From assembly GCF_000234665.1 (NCBI RefSeq), contig NC_018328.1, positions 248,001-312,000 of the forward strand: a stretch of DNA of 64,000 nucleotides, written 5' to 3'. The translations under genes were made by a program, and so were the position numbers. Positions 20,701 through 29,762 of the stretch are shown here, in pieces (the first letter of the stretch is position 1; every line of letters begins with the position of its first letter). This stretch comes from Leishmania mexicana MHOM/GT/2001/U1103. Its lineage: Eukaryota > Euglenozoa > Kinetoplastea > Trypanosomatida > Trypanosomatidae. The notes beneath the pieces were generated by a model. That model saw only the letters and a list, made by a program, of their open reading frames with translations. It made no database searches and had not been told where the DNA came from.

Positions 20701-21189
20701 AAATACAAGGCCGACACGCTGTGCGACACCCACGACCTGCTGGGCTGCACATCCTGCGAGGCCGTCGAGTCCTTGACCGCGAGCAGCCGCGGCAAGCAAG
20801 CAGAGGAGCTCAAGATGCAGTTCCGCAAGGTGGGCCAGCCAAAGAAGAAGAGTGGGCCACGCATGGATGAGTTGAAGGCGTGGCGCCACATCAGCGCCGT
20901 TGACTCTTTCAACCTTGACAGCGTTACCCGCGCCGTGGCGCAGCACGCGCCATTCCTCCTATCCTTTCTCTTCGCTGACGAGCGCGATAACACCAAGATG
21001 GCCGGGCCCGTGGTGTCGACCCGCGTGAAGGTCGACAAGCCCGCCTTTGAGGAGGACGAGGAAACGATCACGTGTGCCAGCCAAGCCGCCATGCAGCAGC
21101 AGGAGAGCGAGATGGAGATCGAGGTGATCGACAGCGACGATGACGAGGAAGAGGCGGAGCTCGAATCGTCCGAAGAGGTCAGTGATTAG
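17797..21189 (+). CDS. RAD54: DNA repair/recombination ATPase RAD54
   Basis: A 1130-residue SNF2-family double-stranded DNA translocase of homologous recombination, expected to work with RAD51 on chromatin. Motifs seen: VVDPIIGDKLRPHQIIGVKF, then DEMGLGKTIQT (Walker A, residue ~465), VVTPSSLVKNW, VCDEGHRLKN (Walker B with DEGH, as in RAD54, residue ~572), LSGTPIQNDL, LSSKAGGVGLNLIGANRL, and QAMGRVWRDGQKKRVFIYR. The C-terminal cysteine pair in DTHDLLGCTSCEAVE matches the RAD54 end. About 440 residues precede the conserved core, longer than in most eukaryotes; they are Ala/Glu-rich with coiled-coil tendency. A glutamine tract (residue ~750) interrupts the helicase half. The start at 17797 is the first ATG after the spacer-like sequence. 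Confidence 0.95.
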   Translation: MRKSAAGSGFANGTFRPPTTSGEDKPAERKLSTHPLLPATLAAAVPRFMTGWRALSNASFKAPGSGDASHISDDPVDLPGPTVTCVTSTGARREVMYPTVTPHSVGSTAHNDLLAYRLARRSQIDYHQPESAAKAMAARALQAAAAARGKTDEDSEGSGSQGGDTAKMLKVEAGTGGVKAAPGASGPAAGDTAAAASEGHETAAAANEDAIPADKVVSRYPVSPYGKLYFQVETDGATRHESVGIVIIDTELLGVMMYDRVGRQYGNRPDPGYPIKQEEVDNAKAGSVLKVGTKNVLLITALTEEAFRSGEFFLRSEHDLRVKEDKAKAKAEAVAAEEAKARKPGMSFGNSLSNSSAFASILFRRRPKDGETGFVVPVAGRPKMGKNGIIMDELQPLHDPDREKAVVLFRADYKRDVHGRRQVSVVVDPIIGDKLRPHQIIGVKFLFDCITGERMLGYHGAILADEMGLGKTIQTVATIYTCLKQGKHGHPTARKCLVVTPSSLVKNWCNEFDKWLGEGAVRHFAISESTPKGDRIISRFDGDGDVLVISYDQLRKYIDRLSGLRSVELVVCDEGHRLKNAEVKTTKAVDMLPTRNRVILSGTPIQNDLSEFHAMVNFVNPGILGNRDLFARVFEEPVSLGRDPECPDHLKSLGRDRAHYLSMLTQRFILRRTQSINESYLPPKVDVTVFVRLGEKQELAYQKLADVVESAECTPLVLISALRKLCNHMDLFHDAVHLSHQIGNSAGASAQQQQQQQQQQQAGRRRGRSSAAGESKGIPLSVLPKGFKPGSLNMDCGSKMHFVSLVLDELKRNGEHDKLVIVSNFTQTLDIIAALCNSKQIAYFQLDGSTPIKKRQQLVDYFNVPGSQEVVFLLSSKAGGVGLNLIGANRLILFDPDWNPANDAQAMGRVWRDGQKKRVFIYRLLSTGTIEEKIYQRQVSKQGLSANVVDMQEDSKQHFTLEELKSLFKYKADTLCDTHDLLGCTSCEAVESLTASSRGKQAEELKMQFRKVGQPKKKSGPRMDELKAWRHISAVDSFNLDSVTRAVAQHAPFLLSFLFADERDNTKMAGPVVSTRVKVDKPAFEEDEETITCASQAAMQQQESEMEIEVIDSDDDEEEAELESSEEVSD
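20047..20080 (+). repeat. CAG/CAA glutamine tract inside RAD54
   Basis: A run of CAG codons ending in mixed CAA/CAG encodes eleven glutamines between the two helicase lobes. Pure CAG at the 5' part makes it prone to length change. Confidence 0.9.
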
Positions 21190-21540
21190 CGTCGTGAAGT
21201 CCCTCTTCACTATTCAGTGGTTGTCGACGCAGATACAGTCGACAAGGATGTCTGCTGTGAGTGGACAGGCGTGCGTGTGTCTGTCCTTCAGCAGTGGTGC
21301 GCAGCGCGTGTTGTTTCGCTTCTTTGGGCCTCTGGGTTACTTGCTTGTGCTTCTCTCGATCCACTCCTCTCGCGCGTCATCGCCTGTGCACGCCTCCGAA
21401 GCATCTTTCGTTCTTTCTCTCCTCCTCCTCCTGTCTTGCAGACCCTCCATGCCTAGCGCGGTGCAGCTTGCAGCGCACGTCTCCCACCCCCCCTCTCCCT
21501 CCAGCGTCTACGTATGTGCGCGATCTCGCCCCACTCCCCG

Positions 21541-21721
21541 CTCGCCCCCCGCGATGCGTCGCTTTACTTTCTCTCCCCCCACCACCACCACCATTGACGT
21601 AACGCGTGTGTGCCGCGCTGCCTCGCGCCACGGGGACGGGGGCTCTTGTGACGGGGCTGGCCGGGGGCGCGGGTGGACTGGGGATGAACACATGTTGTGT
21701 GTGGCAGAGAAATGCGCACGC
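21541..21721 (+). repeat. Short dispersed repeat, copy 1 (SIDER-like 3' part)
   Basis: Bases 21601-21720 are identical to 25375-25494 and 30240-30359. The preceding ~60 bp, with a CGATGCGTCGCTTTACTTTC block and CCA repeats, is shared only with the 25315 copy. It lies in the presumed 3' UTR of RAD54. The same sequence forms the 3' end of the long copy at 29763. Confidence 0.85.
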
Positions 21722-22014
21722 GTTGTGGAAGACAGGCAGGCAGAGGCAGATAGAGGCGAGCCTGTTCATTCGACGTGCCGCGTCTCTCCTCTCCTTTATG
21801 GGCTCTCCCCGCCGTCCCCAGGGCGAAAGAAGCGGGCCGCCGCCCCTCCCCCCTCTCCCCTGTATCCCACACTGCCTCTCAACCTCACCCCTACCTCCCC
21901 CTCCCCTCCGCTTTCCTTTGACATTCTTCTCCGTCATTCACCGCAAACACAACCCCACCCACCCACCCACCCATTTCGACCCGCGCGCGGATTCATCAAG
22001 CAATACTCGTGCCC

Positions 22015-22105
22015 ACTCACACCTCCTCCTCCTCCCACCCACCCCCCTATTCCTCCACCCCCTCCCTCTGCCCCGCACACACGGTTAACGCGTAGCGCCA
22101 ACTAG
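22015..22105 (+). promoter_or_regulatory. Candidate trans-splice acceptor for malic enzyme 1
   Basis: An almost pure pyrimidine run at 22018-22075 is followed by AGs at 22094-22095 and 22104-22105, only 1-11 nt before the ATG at 22107. The tract is unusually long. Confidence 0.4.
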
Positions 22106-22106
22106 A

Positions 22107-23822
22107 ATGTCCCTCGGAAACGATCTGCAGACCAAGATGGCGTCGCACGTGCACTCGCACGGTACACATGTCCTGACGAACCGCTACCTGAACCGTGGCA
22201 CCGCCTTCACGACAGAGCAGCGTAAGAAGCTTGGCATCCTTGGTGCCCTGCCGCCCACCGTTGAGACCCTCGAGATGCAGATTGAGCGTGCCTGGACGCA
22301 GCTGTGCCGCTATGACAAGCCCATCAATCGTTACCACCATCTGGTCAGCATCCATGCCACGAACACAACGCTCTATTATGCCCTCGTGCTCGCCCACATC
22401 GAGGACCTGCTCCCCATCATCTACACGCCGACCGTCGGTGAGGCCTGCCAGAACTTCAGCAACTACTGGGTGCGTGAGCGCGGCATGTATTTGAGCAAGT
22501 ACCTCAAGAGTCACTTCTCTGAGGTGATGAAAGAGTCCCTGTACGACAACGTCGACGTCATCGTGATCACTGATGGCTCCCGCATTCTCGGACTGGGCGA
22601 CCTCGGCGCCAACGGCATCGGCATCAGCATCGGCAAGTGCTCCCTGTACGTCGCCGGCGCCGGCCTGCATCCGAGCCGCGTGCTACCGGTCGTCATGGAC
22701 GTTGGCACAAACACGGAGCGGTATCTGAACGATCCCGAGTACCTCGGCACCCGCGAGAAGCGCCTCGATGACGATCTGTTCTACAGCCTGCTGGATGAGT
22801 TTATGGAAGCTGTGAAGGAGACCTGGCCCTCCGCTGTCGTGCAGTTCGAGGACTTCAGCAACAACCACTGCTTCGACATGCTGGAGCGCTACCAAAAGAA
22901 GTACCGCTGCTTCAACGACGACATCCAGGGCACCGGCGCCGTCATCGCTGCTGGCTTCCTGAACGCTGTCAAGAAGTCCGGGCTTGGCCCGCTGGAACAG
23001 CGCATCGTCGTCTTCGGCGCCGGCTCCGCTGCCGTCGGTGTGGCGAAAAACATCGCTCAGCTGGCCTCTCGCATGTACAACGTGGACATTGCTGAGGTTC
23101 TGAAGACGTTCTACCTGGTCGACACGAAGGGCTTGGTGAGTGACACCCGCGGTGACAAGCTGGCGGCTCACAAGGCACTGCTGTCGCGCAAGGACATCTC
23201 GGCCGAGGACAGCCAGAACCTGAAGTCGCTCGAGGACGTGGTGCAGTTCGTGAAGCCGACAGCCCTCCTTGGCCTGGGCGGGGTCGGTCCTGTGTTCACG
23301 GAGGCGATAGTGAAGAGCGTCGCCGCCAACGCTGCCCGCCCGATCATCTTTCCACTGTCGAACCCCACGAGCAAGGCGGAGGTTATGCCAGATGATGCGT
23401 ACCGCTGGACCAACGGTGCAGCTATCATCGCCTCCGGCAGCCCCTTTCCGCCCTCGACTATCAACGGCAAGACCATCAAGCCGTCGCAGGGCAACAACCT
23501 GTACGTCTTCCCAGGCGTCGGCCTTGGCTGCGCGCTGGTCCAGCCGTCCTACATCTCGGACGACCTCCTTGTGGCTGCCTCGGCGTGCCTGAACCTGCTC
23601 ACGACGCCCGAGCAGATGGAGGCGGAGCAGCTGTACCCGCCGCTGGGTGACATCCATAACATCTCTGCCCACATCGCCACCGAGGTTATCATGGAGGCTC
23701 AGCGCCTCGGGATCGACGGAAACAAGGACCTGCCGCGGGAGAAGGATGCTATTCTGGCGGTCATAAAAACATCTCAGTGGGTGCCGCACTACCCGGCAGA
23801 GCTGGACGCCAGCCTCCTGTGA
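22107..23822 (+). CDS. Malic enzyme 1 (NADP-dependent, probably cytosolic)
   Basis: A 571-residue malic enzyme converting L-malate and NADP to pyruvate, CO2 and NADPH. It has YTPTVGEACQ with the catalytic tyrosine (~residue 106), TDGSRILGLGDLGANGIGI, the metal-binding block QFEDFSNNHCFDMLERYQ, FNDDIQGTGAVIAAG, the nucleotide-binding GAGSAAVGVA, and IIFPLSNPTSKAE near the end. The N terminus (MSLGNDLQTKMASHVH) does not look like a mitochondrial presequence, so a cytosolic location is inferred. Length matches eukaryotic malic enzymes. It is one of a tandem pair about 3.2 kb apart and shares long identical nucleotide blocks with the second copy. NADPH supply for redox defence is the usual role in trypanosomatids. 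Confidence 0.95.
   Translation: MSLGNDLQTKMASHVHSHGTHVLTNRYLNRGTAFTTEQRKKLGILGALPPTVETLEMQIERAWTQLCRYDKPINRYHHLVSIHATNTTLYYALVLAHIEDLLPIIYTPTVGEACQNFSNYWVRERGMYLSKYLKSHFSEVMKESLYDNVDVIVITDGSRILGLGDLGANGIGISIGKCSLYVAGAGLHPSRVLPVVMDVGTNTERYLNDPEYLGTREKRLDDDLFYSLLDEFMEAVKETWPSAVVQFEDFSNNHCFDMLERYQKKYRCFNDDIQGTGAVIAAGFLNAVKKSGLGPLEQRIVVFGAGSAAVGVAKNIAQLASRMYNVDIAEVLKTFYLVDTKGLVSDTRGDKLAAHKALLSRKDISAEDSQNLKSLEDVVQFVKPTALLGLGGVGPVFTEAIVKSVAANAARPIIFPLSNPTSKAEVMPDDAYRWTNGAAIIASGSPFPPSTINGKTIKPSQGNNLYVFPGVGLGCALVQPSYISDDLLVAASACLNLLTTPEQMEAEQLYPPLGDIHNISAHIATEVIMEAQRLGIDGNKDLPREKDAILAVIKTSQWVPHYPAELDASLL
22788..22959 (+). repeat. 172-bp block identical to malic enzyme 2
   Basis: Identical base for base with 27729-27900 inside the second malic enzyme gene. 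The flanking sequence on both sides is clearly diverged. Confidence 0.95.
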
Positions 23823-24210
23823 AGGGCGGCGGCTAGACGTCTGCACCCTGCGACGGTAGCGCTGAGGGAAGGCGGTGCCGCAGTTTGCATACGTGTAGTT
23901 GTGTCTGCCATGCGCACGCGCATCTGTCACTCAAAGCTACCTATAGGGCCCTTCTCACCTCTTCCTGTCCCGCGCCCCCGACCTCACCTCCCCTTATCGG
24001 CACCCTCCATGAAGGCATGGTTGCGTGCAGTACCTTCGTCTGCGCGCCTCTGGGCCGCTGCTGCTGCCCTTCCTGCAGTTGTTCGCGTGTGCGTAGGCGC
24101 ATCTGTCACTCTTCGGAGTTCTCCTTTACCGTTATCCCCCCCCCCTCCCCTTTCTACTTTCTGCCTCGCTTCCGTTCCTTTTTACTCGAGATGGCGATGC
24201 GTGCGTACAC

Positions 24211-24240
24211 GTGTGTGTGTGTGTGTGTGGGTGTGTGTGT
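24211..24240. repeat. (TG)n microsatellite
   Basis: A nearly pure TG run about 390 nt after the malic enzyme 1 stop codon, with one interrupting G. Confidence 0.9.
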
Positions 24241-25314
24241 GCCCGCCGCCTCTTGCTTGAACCCCGACACCACGCATCCCCCCTTTCGCCTTTTGTTCTG
24301 GCTTTTCTGTGGATCTCCCCCTCTCTCTCTCTCTCCCTCTTTCACCCTCCTCCCCCCTCCCACCCTCCTGTGACACCTCCTCCCCTGAGCCCCCTTCATT
24401 GGGCACCGCCTTCGTCCGGTTGTGGAGGTGTGCCTCCTGGCATGCGTGCGTTTCTTCCTCTGGGATGCATCCGCTTGCGGATGTGCCGATGCTCACGCTG
24501 ACGCGTTCCCTTCCTTCGCACGTGCGTGAAATTCCTTTGTTTTGTCGGAGGAGGAAGGGGGGACGGATGCTCACGCCACATGGTGGCTGCCTGCGCGCAC
24601 CACCCGGCGTCTCTCCGTCCCTCTCGCTCTGTGTGTTGTGTGTGTGTTGGCCCCCTGTTGGATATCTCGTTTGGGTGTGCGTGTGCATCTCGCTTCTTCT
24701 GTGCGAAGACGTCGCACTCGCCCGCCATGTCGTGTCCTGAGCGTCTACCAACGAGCTCATCTCTCCCCTTTCCGCGCCTCCTACGTGTTGGCGCCGCCTG
24801 CTCGCTCCGGCACACTGGAGACGACGACCCCCCTCCCCCCTCCCCTCTCCCGCCCTCTTCCCGTATCCCGGAAGTCGACAAAAGCAGGGGGACGTGAGTG
24901 GTGGGGTGGAGAGAGAGACCGACAGAAGGGGCGGGGCGGCGAGGGAGAAGGGAACGGCGCACCAGCGGAGGGAGACGGACAGAGCGGAAGAGAGGGCAAC
25001 CAGAAAAGGGAGCAACAAGGAAAACTGGCACAAGAGTAATCGGGTATCTTTTTCGGGCGTGTAGGGAGTGAAGGTGTGGATGAGAAAGTGTGGTCGTGCG
25101 TGTGGCCCACAGGAACACGCTCCATCCTCCCCCCTCCCTCCTCTCTCCCTCTTCCTGCTATGGTTACTGTCTCACGTAGGCACATCAGCACGCGCAGGCC
25201 CGAGGTGTCGCTCTCCTTCTTCGTCTTGTCACGTCGGAGCCCGACACTTGCTTCGTTGCAAAAGCATTTTATTTCTTTTTTCTGTTACGCCGTTGTGCGT
25301 GCGCGTGGGCCCCG

Positions 25315-25495
25315 CTCGCCTCCCGCGATGCGTCGCTTTACTTTCCCTTCCCCCACCACCACCACCATTGACGTAACGCGTGTGTGCCGCGCTGCCTCGC
25401 GCCACGGGGACGGGGGCTCTTGTGACGGGGCTGGCCGGGGGCGCGGGTGGACTGGGGATGAACACATGTTGTGTGTGGCAGAGAAATGCGCACGC
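25315..25495 (+). repeat. Short dispersed repeat, copy 2 (SIDER-like 3' part)
   Basis: Direct repeat of 21541-21721 at a constant offset of 3774 bp. The last 121 bp are identical and the first ~60 bp nearly so. The two copies therefore flank malic enzyme 1 in the same orientation. Confidence 0.85.
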
Positions 25496-25669
25496 TGCAG
25501 CACAGGCTCCTCTGGTGCTCTTTCCGGGCTCATGAGCGGAAACTAAAGGAGCGAAACCACAGAGGAAGCAATGAACGCGAATGCTTCCGCAGGAGAGGTG
25601 CTGCCGTCATCATCATCACCTGTTCCCCCCCCCCCCCGCTCCCATCTGCGGTCAGCGATGTCGTCGACG

Positions 25670-25769
25670 NNNNNNNNNNNNNNNNNNNNNNNNNNNNNNN
25701 NNNNNNNNNNNNNNNNNNNNNNNNNNNNNNNNNNNNNNNNNNNNNNNNNNNNNNNNNNNNNNNNNNNNN
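25670..25769. other. Assembly gap (100 N)
   Basis: Exactly 100 N, the usual placeholder for a gap of unknown size. It lies between a 13-base C-tract and a long TG repeat. Confidence 0.99.
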
Positions 25770-25794
25770 AAAGCGGTAGCCAACACGTGCGCGC

Positions 25795-25829
25795 GTGTAT
25801 GTGTGTGTGTGTGTGTGTGCGCGCGCATG
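25795..25829. repeat. TG/CG-rich dinucleotide repeat
   Basis: An alternating purine-pyrimidine run of TG units followed by CG units, 25 nt after the assembly gap. It probably contributed to the assembly break. Confidence 0.85.
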
Positions 25830-26963
25830 TGTGGGGGTGGAGAGAAAAAAGGGTGTACGCTGCTCGGCATTGACGAACGGTGTCATACGAGACCCGCCCG
25901 CTGCCAAGTTGGAGCAGAAAAAAAAGCACGCACACAGCCGCAGCACCAATACGATGTCTCAAGAGACGTTTTCACCGCGCATTCGTCATTCACATGTGTC
26001 GCTGTGCACCTCGCCTGCCGCTACCAGCTACCGCAGCCACGTGGCCCATGCGCCACCCGCGTCCCTTCGCACAACCCTACGTGCGAGAGAGAGAGCAAGA
26101 GACATCGAATTCCGCATGAAAATGCACGCAAGGAGATTTGTTTGGCGCTGCACAGTGGGGGGCAACAACAAAGGCGTCAAGGAAGAGAGGGAAAAGGAAG
26201 GCAGGAGCTGCTCTGCTGACGGGTGTGCATCCCTCCCCAAGCACCACCCTTTCGCGTTCTCCTTCTCTCTTCTGCGCGCTCCACCGACTTCTCTTGTATC
26301 TCTCCCTCGTGATGGAGATGCAGTGCGTGGGTGTGAGCTTAGAGGATTCGGCGGACGTGCCGCCCAGCTCCCCAAACGCCTCCGTGGCAACGACGCATGA
26401 CAGGTCTACATATCCTCCTCTTCGTCCCTCTACCTCTCGCTTGGCCTCCCTCCCTGTCTGTCTGCCTTCACACGCGGACTCGTGAACGTCAACACGCACG
26501 CACACCCAGTCCACCCCACGCCACCCCCTCCCCTCTCAAGGCCTTCAGATATCAGTCAAATCCCCTTTTCTCTTCTGTTCTTGTCTTCTCTCTGTCGTTG
26601 ACCCGGTCGCCATCATTCTTCCCATTTCTCCTCTGGCTTTGTTTCGTCGGCAGGCTGCGACCGACGGCCCTCTTCGGCCCCGCCCCGCCCCACCCCACCC
26701 CACCGCGGTCGCCGCCTCCGTGCCTTCTTCCCCTCCTCCTCCTCTCACAAGTCGTTGTGCGTCTCGAGACGTACACAAGTACCACAACACGTACGCACGT
26801 ACGCGAACGGGCACGCAACGCGCGGACATATTCATCGACCCTTTTTTTCCTTTTCACCCGGCCCACCCCTCACTCTGTCTGGCGTGTGCTGGAGCTTGGT
26901 TCACCGCATCTGCGAGAGCGACTACAAACGGCTACCGCAGCCATCACGTCATCTCCGCCCGAC

Positions 26964-26994
26964 GTCGCCCGTCTCCCTCCCCTTCCCTTTGCAG
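26964..26994 (+). promoter_or_regulatory. Candidate trans-splice acceptor for malic enzyme 2
   Basis: A pyrimidine tract at about 26968-26990 ends in TTTGCAG, with AG at 26993-26994. This is a textbook acceptor and would leave a 5' UTR of about 53 nt before the ATG at 27048. Confidence 0.5.
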
Positions 26995-27047
26995 CAACCC
27001 CCCACCCCCTCCCCCCTCTTCTCTCCTCCCTGGTCACCTTGCTCAGT

Positions 27048-28769
27048 ATGTTTGCCAAGTCGCTGGTTCATCTGATCGACGTGTCGAAGCGCCCAGTGCG
27101 CGGGGTCGATTACCTGCGCAACCGCTTCACCAATAAAGGCACAGCCTTCACCGCTGCAGAGCGGTCGCACATGAACGTGGAGGGGCTGCTGCCGCCTTCT
27201 GTCGAGACCCTCGATGATCAGGTGGAGCGGTACTGGGATCAGCTGAACCGCTTCAACGAGCCGATCAACCGCTACCAGCTGCTGCGCAACGTGCAGAACA
27301 CGAATGTCACCCTCTACTACGCCATCTTGACGCGGTACCTGAAGCAGACACTGCCGATCGTGTACACGCCAACCGTCGGCGAGGCCTGCCAGCGCTACGG
27401 TGACCTCTATCAAAAAGACCACGGACTGTACCTCGACATCGCTAGCAAGGGCAAGGTGAGGCAGATGATTCAGAACCTTCGCAAGACAAACGTCGACATC
27501 ATCGTGATCACCGATGGCTCCCGCATTCTCGGACTGGGCGACCTCGGCGCCAACGGCATCGGCATCAGCATCGGCAAGTGCTCCCTGTACGTCGCTGCGG
27601 GTGGCGTGAAGCCGAGCCGCGTGCTACCGGTCGTCATGGACGTTGGCACAAACAACCTCGAGCTCCGCAACAACCCGCTTTACCTCGGCTTGCGCAAGCC
27701 GCGCTGCGGCGATGCCGCCTTTTACGCTCTGCTGGATGAGTTTATGGAAGCTGTGAAGGAGACCTGGCCCTCCGCTGTCGTGCAGTTCGAGGACTTCAGC
27801 AACAACCACTGCTTCGACATGCTGGAGCGCTACCAAAAGAAGTACCGCTGCTTCAACGACGACATCCAGGGCACCGGCGCCGTCATCGCTGCTGGCTTCC
27901 ACACGGCGGTGAAGCTGAGCAAGATCCCGATGGCGCAGCAGCGCATCGTCTTCTTCGGCGCCGGCTCCGCTGCGACCGGTGTGGCGGAGAGCATCGCCGA
28001 CCTCGCCGCTGAGGCCGGGGTGAAGAAAGAGGACATCAAGAAGAACACCTTCTTCGTCGACTCGATGGGCATGGTGGCCACCAACCGCGGTGACAAGCTG
28101 GCCAAGCACAAGCTGGGATGGGCCCGCACCGACATCCCTGACGCAGATATTGCAAGCCTCAAGACCCTCGAGGACGTTGTGCGCTACGTGCGGCCGACCG
28201 CGCTCATCGGTCTCGGCGCCACAGCCAACGTCTTTTCGCGGGAAATTGTGGAGTTTCTGCACTCGTGCTGCGCACACCCGATCATCTTCCCGCTGTCGAA
28301 TCCGTCCAGCAAAGCCGAAATTGTGCCGGCGAACGCATACAAGTGGACGAACGGCGATGCCATCGTGGCCTCCGGCAGCCCCTTCCCCGAGACGGTCGTC
28401 AGCGGCCGCACGCTGCAACCGTCGCAGGGCAACAACCTGTACATCTTCCCCGGGGTGGGTCTCGGCTGCTGCATTGCTCAGCCGCCTTACATCCCGCAGG
28501 AGGTGCTGGTGGCGGCCGCTGCCTGCCTGAGCACGCTGGCCACGCCGGACGACCTCGCCAGGGGGCAGCTGTACCCGCCTATTGAAGAGGTGCCCCGCGT
28601 GTCGCGTGAGGTGGCCGTGGCGTGTATTCAGAAGCTACAGGAGATGGGGCTGGCCAAGGCGGATCTCCCAGACAACCGCCCAGACCTGATGAGGATGGTG
28701 AAGACAGCTTTCTGGGAGCCACGCTACTTGCCCGAGAACTACTACCTGGAGAAGGACTTTATTTCCTGA
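27048..28769 (+). CDS. Malic enzyme 2 (NADP-dependent, possibly mitochondrial)
   Basis: A 573-residue paralogue of malic enzyme 1 with the same signatures: YTPTVGEACQ, TDGSRILGLGDLGANGIGI, QFEDFSNNHCFDMLERYQ, FNDDIQGTGAVIAAG, FFGAGSAATGVAESIADL and IIFPLSNPSSKAE. The N terminus (MFAKSLVHLIDVSKRPVRG) is basic and amphipathic with few acids and could be a mitochondrial targeting signal; ME1 lacks this. The ATG at 27048 was chosen because the upstream frame is spacer-like and a strong splice acceptor lies at 26994. Blocks of 83 and 172 bp are identical to malic enzyme 1, while the intervening and terminal parts are diverged. This points to gene conversion between paralogues with distinct locations. 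Confidence 0.95.
   Translation: MFAKSLVHLIDVSKRPVRGVDYLRNRFTNKGTAFTAAERSHMNVEGLLPPSVETLDDQVERYWDQLNRFNEPINRYQLLRNVQNTNVTLYYAILTRYLKQTLPIVYTPTVGEACQRYGDLYQKDHGLYLDIASKGKVRQMIQNLRKTNVDIIVITDGSRILGLGDLGANGIGISIGKCSLYVAAGGVKPSRVLPVVMDVGTNNLELRNNPLYLGLRKPRCGDAAFYALLDEFMEAVKETWPSAVVQFEDFSNNHCFDMLERYQKKYRCFNDDIQGTGAVIAAGFHTAVKLSKIPMAQQRIVFFGAGSAATGVAESIADLAAEAGVKKEDIKKNTFFVDSMGMVATNRGDKLAKHKLGWARTDIPDADIASLKTLEDVVRYVRPTALIGLGATANVFSREIVEFLHSCCAHPIIFPLSNPSSKAEIVPANAYKWTNGDAIVASGSPFPETVVSGRTLQPSQGNNLYIFPGVGLGCCIAQPPYIPQEVLVAAAACLSTLATPDDLARGQLYPPIEEVPRVSREVAVACIQKLQEMGLAKADLPDNRPDLMRMVKTAFWEPRYLPENYYLEKDFIS
27729..27900 (+). repeat. 172-bp block identical to malic enzyme 1
   Basis: Partner of 22788-22959; it encodes the metal-binding region and the start of the nucleotide-binding domain. 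A second block, 27513-27595 (83 bp), is identical to 22572-22654. Confidence 0.95.
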
Positions 28770-29017
28770 GACAGACAGACAGAAGATGGGAGGAGAAGCG
28801 TAACGCCGAGGGCGCCAAAAACTTGTGCGTGTGTGTGTCTGTGTGTATGCGTGTAAGTCTCTCCCTCTCCCTCTGTCTCTGTCACCCATGGACGTGTTCT
28901 GTGCCTATTCCTTTCTTGTTTCGTTCTCCCGTCACCCCTTTCCCCCCTCCTCTTTGGTGTCTTCCGGAAGCGCACAACGTGGGCCCTCATCCCCCTCCTC
29001 CTCCTCTTCCCTATATG

Positions 29018-29038
29018 GTGTGTGTGTGTGTGTGTGTG
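29018..29038. repeat. (TG)n microsatellite
   Basis: A pure TG run about 250 nt after the malic enzyme 2 stop codon. Confidence 0.9.
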
Positions 29039-29762
29039 CCCACAGCAGCAGCTGCACGCCACCAGCAGAGAGAAGGGCATTATATAGAGAGAGGTCAGCT
29101 GCGGGTTTGGACGAGGCAAAGAATTAAACGCTGAGCGATGGGTCGGAGTTGACGATGGATTAGGAGCCTTCGGCCGTGGCAGCGGTGGTCCTGGTGGCAA
29201 ACGAAGGATATGTTGGTGCTCGCCGTGTGGTGTCTGATCATACGCGGTGCTGGTGCCTATGCAGGCCATACTTGGGAAGAGGTCTTCACTGGGGCGTTCT
29301 GGAATCGAATGGAGGTGTTGGCTAGGGAAGTTCGGGGGAGGGGGGGAACATTGAAGCGCAGGGCATCTCCTCACCTCCTGAGGAGGAGACCACACACACA
29401 AACGCACACGGTAAAGGCACGCCTTGGACAAGGCACGCCGACGGCTAACGCTCGCTCGCACTCCCTCTTCCTATTAAGGTGTACATATTTATTTAAGTAT
29501 CCTTCCCGAGACCGCCCGTGCGGGCACCCGGCATCTAACCTAGCGAACACATATATACATCTACATGCGCAGATGTCTGTCTGCCTGTCTGTGTGGAGGT
29601 GGAAGTGGAGGGAGGGCTCTCTGCTTGGTCCTCTATGTGTTTATTTTTCCTTTTAACTGTTGCACGCTTCTCTCGAGACATGACAGTGCGACATAATCGA
29701 AGGGAGAAGGGCACGCAACCTCGCTTTCTTAGTCCAGTGGGATCGAGTCCCCGACAAAGAGG

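Larger units (their letters stand above)
21190..22106. other. Spacer between RAD54 and malic enzyme 1
   Basis: No gene. Carries a short SIDER-like repeat copy at 21541-21721 and then very long C/T tracts (21840-21950 and 22015-22075) leading to malic enzyme 1. Confidence 0.65.
23823..27047. other. Spacer between the two malic enzyme genes, with assembly gap
   Basis: No gene supported over 3.2 kb. Contents: TG repeats at 24211-24240 and 25795-25829, C/T-rich stretches, a short repeat copy at 25315-25495, a C-tract at 25625-25637, and 100 N at 25670-25769. Long minus-strand ORFs here are low-complexity shadows. The frame of malic enzyme 2 is open from 26397 but encodes no family sequence before 27048. 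Confidence 0.65.

Noticed and set aside
22683..23930. 415-codon minus-strand ORF opposite malic enzyme 1
   Set aside because: It mirrors a highly conserved coding gene, has no family-like motifs and runs against the unit; GC-rich coding DNA commonly leaves such shadow frames open.
24182..25033. 283-codon minus-strand ORF in the malic enzyme spacer
   Set aside because: Composed of repetitive Gly/Arg/Glu and His-Thr runs from reverse-complemented C/T tracts and TG repeats; low-complexity, with no start context.
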